Shown: one piece after another, positions 16,401 to 18,635 of the stretch
Numbering within the stretch: the first letter of the stretch is position 1
Layout: every line of letters starts with the position of its first letter
Assembly (NCBI GenBank): GCA_936931335.1
Contig: CAKZIH010000271.1
Location: forward strand, 1 to 18,635
Reading direction: 5' to 3'
From: an uncultured Nostocoides sp.
Lineage (GTDB): Bacteria; Actinomycetota; Actinomycetes; Actinomycetales; Dermatophilaceae
DNA: 18,635 bases
The notes under the pieces: generated by a model
Told to the model about the DNA's origin: nothing
The model's input: the letters and a program-made list of their open reading frames with translations, nothing else
The model's database searches: none
Made by a program: the position numbers and the translations under genes

Positions 16401-16543
16401 CGGCGCGCAAGACCACCACCAAGACCGCAGCGGCCACCACAACGACTACCAAGACCACGGCCCCCAAGGCGGCGACGACCACCAAGGCCACCGTGTCCAA
16501 GGCGGCTGCCGCCGCCGCCCGGCGTGCCCGCAAGGCCGGCTGA
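13448..16543 (+). CDS. uvrA: Excinuclease ABC subunit A with basic C-terminal tail
   Basis: UvrA is the damage-sensing ATPase of nucleotide excision repair; it loads UvrB on the lesion, after which UvrC cuts. The 1031-residue protein has the full double-ABC layout. Walker A 1 is GLSGSGKS (46-53) and Walker A 2 is GVSGSGKS (666-673). Signatures LSGGEAQR occur near 513 and 855, with VLDEPSIGL and VLDEPTTGL Walker B segments. Zinc finger 2 has Cys765, Cys768, Cys788 and Cys791. Zinc finger 1 keeps Cys276, Cys301 and Cys304 but reads CPNDH where E. coli has CxxC. The final 64 residues (968-1031) are a Lys/Thr/Ala-rich tail absent from E. coli UvrA. GTG at 13448 is the only plausible start; a GAGGGG touches it directly, so it is probably leaderless. 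The MBL gene follows after 11 bp. Confidence 0.97.
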   Translation: MTPAPPSRTPRGGRHQDLLVVRGAREHNLKDVSVELPRDALVVFTGLSGSGKSSLAFDTIFAEGQRRYVESLSAYARQFLGQMDKPDVDFIEGLSPAVSIDQKSTNRNPRSTVGTITEVYDYLRLLFARAGRPHCPICMEPITRQTPQQIVDRLLELPDGTRFQVLAPVVRARKGEFVDLFADLQTKGYARARVDGAVVSLTEPPALEKQVKHTIEVVIDRLVARTGEGGRAAKQRLTDSVETALSLAGGVVLIDFVDLPEDDQERERRFSEKMACPNDHPLSIDEIEPRSFSFNSPFGACPKCTGIGVELEVDPELIVPDDDLSLAGGAIAPWGQGSGSADYFQRVLKALAEDLGFSMDTPWRALPERAKQAVLYGRDHKVHVRYRNRYGRERSYSTGFEGAVPFIKRRHAETESEWSRERYEGYMREVPCPACRGTRLKPETLAVTIGGHSIAAVAALSIREAAGFLETVDFTERERAIAERVIKEINARLGFLLDVGLDYLSLDRAAGTLSGGEAQRIRLATQIGSGLVGVLYVLDEPSIGLHQRDNHRLIETLVRLRDLGNTLIVVEHDEDTIATADWVVDIGPGAGEHGGHVVHSGPVKELLSHKHSLTGKYLSGREQIPMPEQRRPVDRDRMVRVVGAKEHNLHDVSVSFPLGTFIAVTGVSGSGKSTLVNDILYSVLANKLNGARHVPGRHKSVTGLEHLDKVVHVDQSPIGRTPRSNPATYTGVFDHVRKLFATTTEAKIRGYQQGRFSFNVKGGRCEACSGDGTIKIEMNFLPDVYVPCEVCHGARYNRETLEVHFKDKTIADVLNMPIEEAQDFFAAIPAIARHMTTLNAVGLGYVRLGQPATTLSGGEAQRVKLASELQKRSTGRTIYVLDEPTTGLHFEDIRKLLIVLQGLVDKGNTVIVIEHNLDVIKNADWIIDMGPEGGSGGGRVVAEGTPEQVAANPDSHTGRFLAPLLERAGTAAPRPSTSRAGSRGTARKTTTKTAAATTTTTKTTAPKAATTTKATVSKAAAAAARRARKAG
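16349..16540 (+). other. Lys/Thr/Ala-rich low-complexity tail of UvrA
   Basis: Residues 968-1031 of UvrA contain almost only Ala, Thr, Lys, Arg, Ser, Pro and Gly, with KTTTK, KTTAPK and KAAAAAARR units. This resembles the basic tails of actinobacterial histone-like proteins. The tail is strongly basic and likely disordered, so it could add non-specific DNA contact. The DNA is rich in ACC, AAG and GCC triplets and prone to slippage. Confidence 0.8.
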
Positions 16544-16554
16544 GAGGAGAAGCG

Positions 16555-17226
16555 ATGTCCGCGGCATACGACGGCAAGGTGACCCCGGGTGGGCCCTGGC
16601 AGACCCGGGAACTCGGGGAGCTGACCATCCGCAAGATGTCGGTCTCGCAGATGGACAACAATGTCTACCTGCTGAGCGCGCCCGATGGCACCCAGGTGCT
16701 CATCGACGCGGCCGACGACGTGGATCGGTGCATGGAACTCATCGACGCCGGCTCCGGCCGGCTCGACGCGATCGTCACCACCCATTCGCACTGGGACCAT
16801 GTGCGCGCCCTCGCCGAACTCGTCGAGCGCACCGGGGCCCGGACGTATGCCGGCGCGGACGACGCCGACGACATCCCGGCGGCCACGGATGTCCGGCTGA
16901 CGCAAGGCGACCGGGTCGAGGTCGGCCCGATCACGCTCGCGGTGAGCTACCTGCGCGGGCATACCCCCGGTAGCGTCGCGCTGGCCTACACCGATCCGAC
17001 GGACGAGGGCCGGGTCCACCTGTTCACCGGGGACACCCTCTTCCCCGGTGGCCTCGGCAACACCAAGCAGCCCGGCCAGGACTTCGATTCGCTGTATGCC
17101 GATGTCACCCAGCGCATCTTCGACGTCTATGACGACCGGACCCACGTCTACCCCGGTCACGGCGACGACACCGACCTGGGCACCGAGCGCCCGCACTTGG
17201 CCGAATGGCGCGAACGGGGCTGGTGA
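16555..17226 (+). CDS. MBL-fold metallo-hydrolase, glyoxalase II-like
   Basis: This 223-residue protein has the complete two-metal site of the metallo-beta-lactamase fold: His77, His79, Asp81 and His82 in THSHWDH, His136 in RGHTPGS, the bridging Asp160 in FTGDTLF and His202 in YPGHGD. That pattern and length fit small glyoxalase II-like hydrolases; the natural substrate cannot be read from sequence. There is no signal peptide, so it should be cytosolic. The ATG at 16555 has AGAGGAGA starting at the last base of the uvrA stop, 11 bp between the genes. It should be co-transcribed with uvrA and so could share its damage response. A similar MBL gene sits beside uvrA in other actinobacteria, as I recall, suggesting a conserved but unexplained link. 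Confidence 0.9.
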   Translation: MSAAYDGKVTPGGPWQTRELGELTIRKMSVSQMDNNVYLLSAPDGTQVLIDAADDVDRCMELIDAGSGRLDAIVTTHSHWDHVRALAELVERTGARTYAGADDADDIPAATDVRLTQGDRVEVGPITLAVSYLRGHTPGSVALAYTDPTDEGRVHLFTGDTLFPGGLGNTKQPGQDFDSLYADVTQRIFDVYDDRTHVYPGHGDDTDLGTERPHLAEWRERGW

Positions 17227-17248
17227 CTCCCCCGCCGCCCTGAGGACC

Positions 17249-17254
17249 TAGGCT
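17249..17254 (+). promoter_or_regulatory. Candidate -10 of a leaderless promoter for the EamA exporter
   Basis: TAGGCT fits TANNNT and ends 6 bp before the GTG at 17261, the same geometry as uvrA. No consensus -35 or damage element precedes it. The nearest GAGGA (17242-17246) is 14 bp from the GTG, too far for a normal ribosome site. Confidence 0.42.
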
Positions 17255-17260
17255 GCCGCG

Positions 17261-18157
17261 GTGACCCGTGGCATCGACCGGCTTCCCGCCCCGGTACTCG
17301 TGCTGGGCGGGATTGTCTCGGTGCAGTTCGGCGGGGCCATCGCCCAGACCCTGGTACCGGTGCTCGGCGCCGGTGGCGCCGTAGTGATGCGGCTGCTCTT
17401 CGCCGCCCTCGTCCTGTATGCCGTGGTGCGCCCCCGCCTGCGCGGCCACGACGCCACGGCCTGGCGCACCGTGATCGCCTTCGGCCTGGCGTTGGGGCTG
17501 ATGAACTTCACCTTCTACGGCTCGCTTGCCCACCTGCCGATCGGGGTGGCCGTGACCATCGAGTTTCTCGGGCCGCTGCTGCTGGCCGCCAGCTTGTCGC
17601 GCCGCACGGTGGACCTGCTCGCGGTCGCGGCCGCGGGGCTGGGCGTGGTCCTGATCTCGCAGGCACGGCATACGGCCCTGGGCGATCTGGAGTGGACGGG
17701 CATCCTGTTGGCGCTCACCGCGGGGGCGTGCTGGGCGGCATACATCGTGCTCTCGGGGCGCACCGGACGCAGCTTCCCGCAACTCGACGGGTTGGCCATC
17801 GCCATGGTGGTCGCCTCGATGGCCACCCTCCCGGCCGGCATCGGCAGCATCGGTGACTGGACGCCTGCCCTGGTGGCCAAGGGCATGGGGATCGCCCTAC
17901 TCTCCTCGCTGCTGCCCTACTCGCTGGAGTTGCTGGCGCTGCGCCGGATGACGGCCCAGGTCTTCGGCACCATGCTCAGCCTGGAGCCCGCCTGTGCGGC
18001 GCTGGCCGGGTTGCTCATCCTCGGTCAACGCCTCAATGTGGAACAGCTGGCCGGGATGGCCCTGGTGGTCGGGGCCAGCGTGCTCGTTCTCGGTTTCGGC
18101 CGCTCCGCCGCTGAGCCCGAGCACGCCGCCCCCCAGGACGGACCGACTGCGCCCTAG
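17261..18157 (+). CDS. EamA/RhtA-family amino acid exporter
   Basis: This 298-residue protein has two EamA repeats and about ten membrane segments, with a short charged C-terminal tail (SAAEPEHAAPQDG). Segments such as FYGSLAHLPIGVAVTIEFLGPL (split across helices near 86-108), LLPYSLELLALRRM near 223 and FGTMLSLEPACAALAG near 243 match the RhtA threonine/homoserine exporter branch. An amino acid or related metabolite is therefore the likely substrate, moved outward by proton exchange. GTG at 17261 lies 34 bp after the MBL stop and has no good ribosome site, but a TAGGCT -10 precedes it at leaderless spacing. It may have its own transcript besides read-through from uvrA. Its TAG stop shares a CTAG with the convergent terC stop. 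The exact substrate is not assured. Confidence 0.86.
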   Translation: MTRGIDRLPAPVLVLGGIVSVQFGGAIAQTLVPVLGAGGAVVMRLLFAALVLYAVVRPRLRGHDATAWRTVIAFGLALGLMNFTFYGSLAHLPIGVAVTIEFLGPLLLAASLSRRTVDLLAVAAAGLGVVLISQARHTALGDLEWTGILLALTAGACWAAYIVLSGRTGRSFPQLDGLAIAMVVASMATLPAGIGSIGDWTPALVAKGMGIALLSSLLPYSLELLALRRMTAQVFGTMLSLEPACAALAGLLILGQRLNVEQLAGMALVVGASVLVLGFGRSAAEPEHAAPQDGPTAP

Positions 18158-18635
18158 TGGCCGAGGCGGGTGGTGTCGTCCTGGATGCCGAGCTCCGCAT
18201 CGCGGCGCGACTTCCACAGGCTGGCCACGGTCGTCACGCCGAGGATCACCACGATGGCGCCGAGCGATACCGAGATCGGGATCTCCGGGACGTGAACCGG
18301 CTCGCCGCCGTTGATGAAGGGCACCGAGTTCTCGTGCAGAGCGTGTAGCAGCAGCTTCACACCGATGAAGGCCAGCAGCACGGCCAGACCGATGCTGAGG
18401 TAGACCAACTTCTGCAGTAGGCCGCCGAGCAGGAAGTAGAGCTGGCGCAGACCCATGAGCGCGAACAGGTTGGCGACCAGGACGATATACGGCTCCTTGG
18501 TCAGGCCATAGATCGCGGGGATGGAGTCGAGCGCGAAGAGCAGGTCGGTGGTTCCCAGGGCGAGGATGACGAAGAGCATGGGGGTCGCGACCCGCTTGCC
18601 GGACACCCGGGCGATGAGCCTCGTGCCCTGGAACT
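18154..18635 (-). CDS. TerC-family integral membrane protein, N-terminus cut by window end
   Basis: The 159 visible codons are the C-terminal half of a TerC/Alx-family membrane protein (usually about 330 residues). Members are linked to tellurite resistance and to manganese or other metal export. The frame runs open to the window edge (FQGTRLIARVSGKRVATP), so the internal GTG at 18606 is not the start. Diagnostic elements are ATPMLFVILALGTTDLLFALDSIPA, read across one helix with its acidic residues, then NLFALMGLRQLYFLLGG, a VGVKLLLH-like FIGVKLLLH helix, and a last membrane segment before WKSRRDAELG. It is convergent with the exporter gene, with which it overlaps by 4 bp. The start and any pH- or Mn-responsive leader lie outside the window. 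Confidence 0.9.
   Translation of the reverse strand, partial: FQGTRLIARVSGKRVATPMLFVILALGTTDLLFALDSIPAIYGLTKEPYIVLVANLFALMGLRQLYFLLGGLLQKLVYLSIGLAVLLAFIGVKLLLHALHENSVPFINGGEPVHVPEIPISVSLGAIVVILGVTTVASLWKSRRDAELGIQDDTTRLGH

Noticed and set aside
13607..16567. A 986-codon open frame on the strand opposite uvrA, and similar long frames opposite gap/whiA (1026-2897) and livK (7615-9198)
   Set aside because: They are GC-rich shadow frames: the protein text has skewed His/Arg/Gly/Asp composition with no recognisable domain, while the other strand encodes well-conserved proteins.

Overview
The window comes from a high-GC Gram-positive actinobacterium (Actinomycetota). The evidence is the very GC-rich third codon positions, frequent GTG starts, the WhiA regulator, and the gene run uvrC-rapZ-yvcK-whiA-gap-pgk, which is typical of that phylum. 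The genus cannot be named from sequence alone; a Micrococcales-type organism (Intrasporangiaceae/Dermatophilaceae-like) is a guess. Almost every base is coding and no gap exceeds about 212 bp. I saw no rRNA, tRNA, CRISPR array, insertion sequence, phage gene or recognisable defence system.

Left arm (1-7435, all minus strand, so read from right to left): a small Tat/lipoprotein Rieske protein, then uvrC (nucleotide excision repair), rapZ, yvcK and whiA. These are followed by the glycolytic pair gap and pgk; pgk is cut by the window start. rapZ and yvcK overlap by 4 bp, and gap and pgk are 5 bp apart.

Centre (7436-13251, plus strand): a divergent regulatory region with two inverted repeats, then a complete five-gene branched-chain amino acid ABC importer, livK-livH-livM-livG-livF. 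The last four genes are coupled by 4-bp start/stop overlaps. A 56-nt interrupted stem-loop separates livK from livH.

Right arm (13252-18635): an intergenic region holding a diverged direct repeat, then uvrA with a Lys/Thr/Ala-rich tail, a metallo-beta-lactamase-fold hydrolase and an RhtA/EamA-type amino acid exporter, all on the plus strand. A terC-family gene converges on the exporter and is cut by the window end. The two convergent genes take their stop codons from the same CTAG.

No new enzyme system is visible; this is mostly core genome. The most interesting signal is regulatory. The two excision-repair genes in the window, uvrA and uvrC, each carry a close match to the mycobacterial RecA-NDp/PafBC DNA-damage promoter (TTGTCRGTG-N8-TANNNT). 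In both, the -10 box lies 6-7 bp before a GTG start with no Shine-Dalgarno, so both are predicted to be damage-inducible and leaderless. The exporter gene has the same -10/GTG geometry without the damage element.
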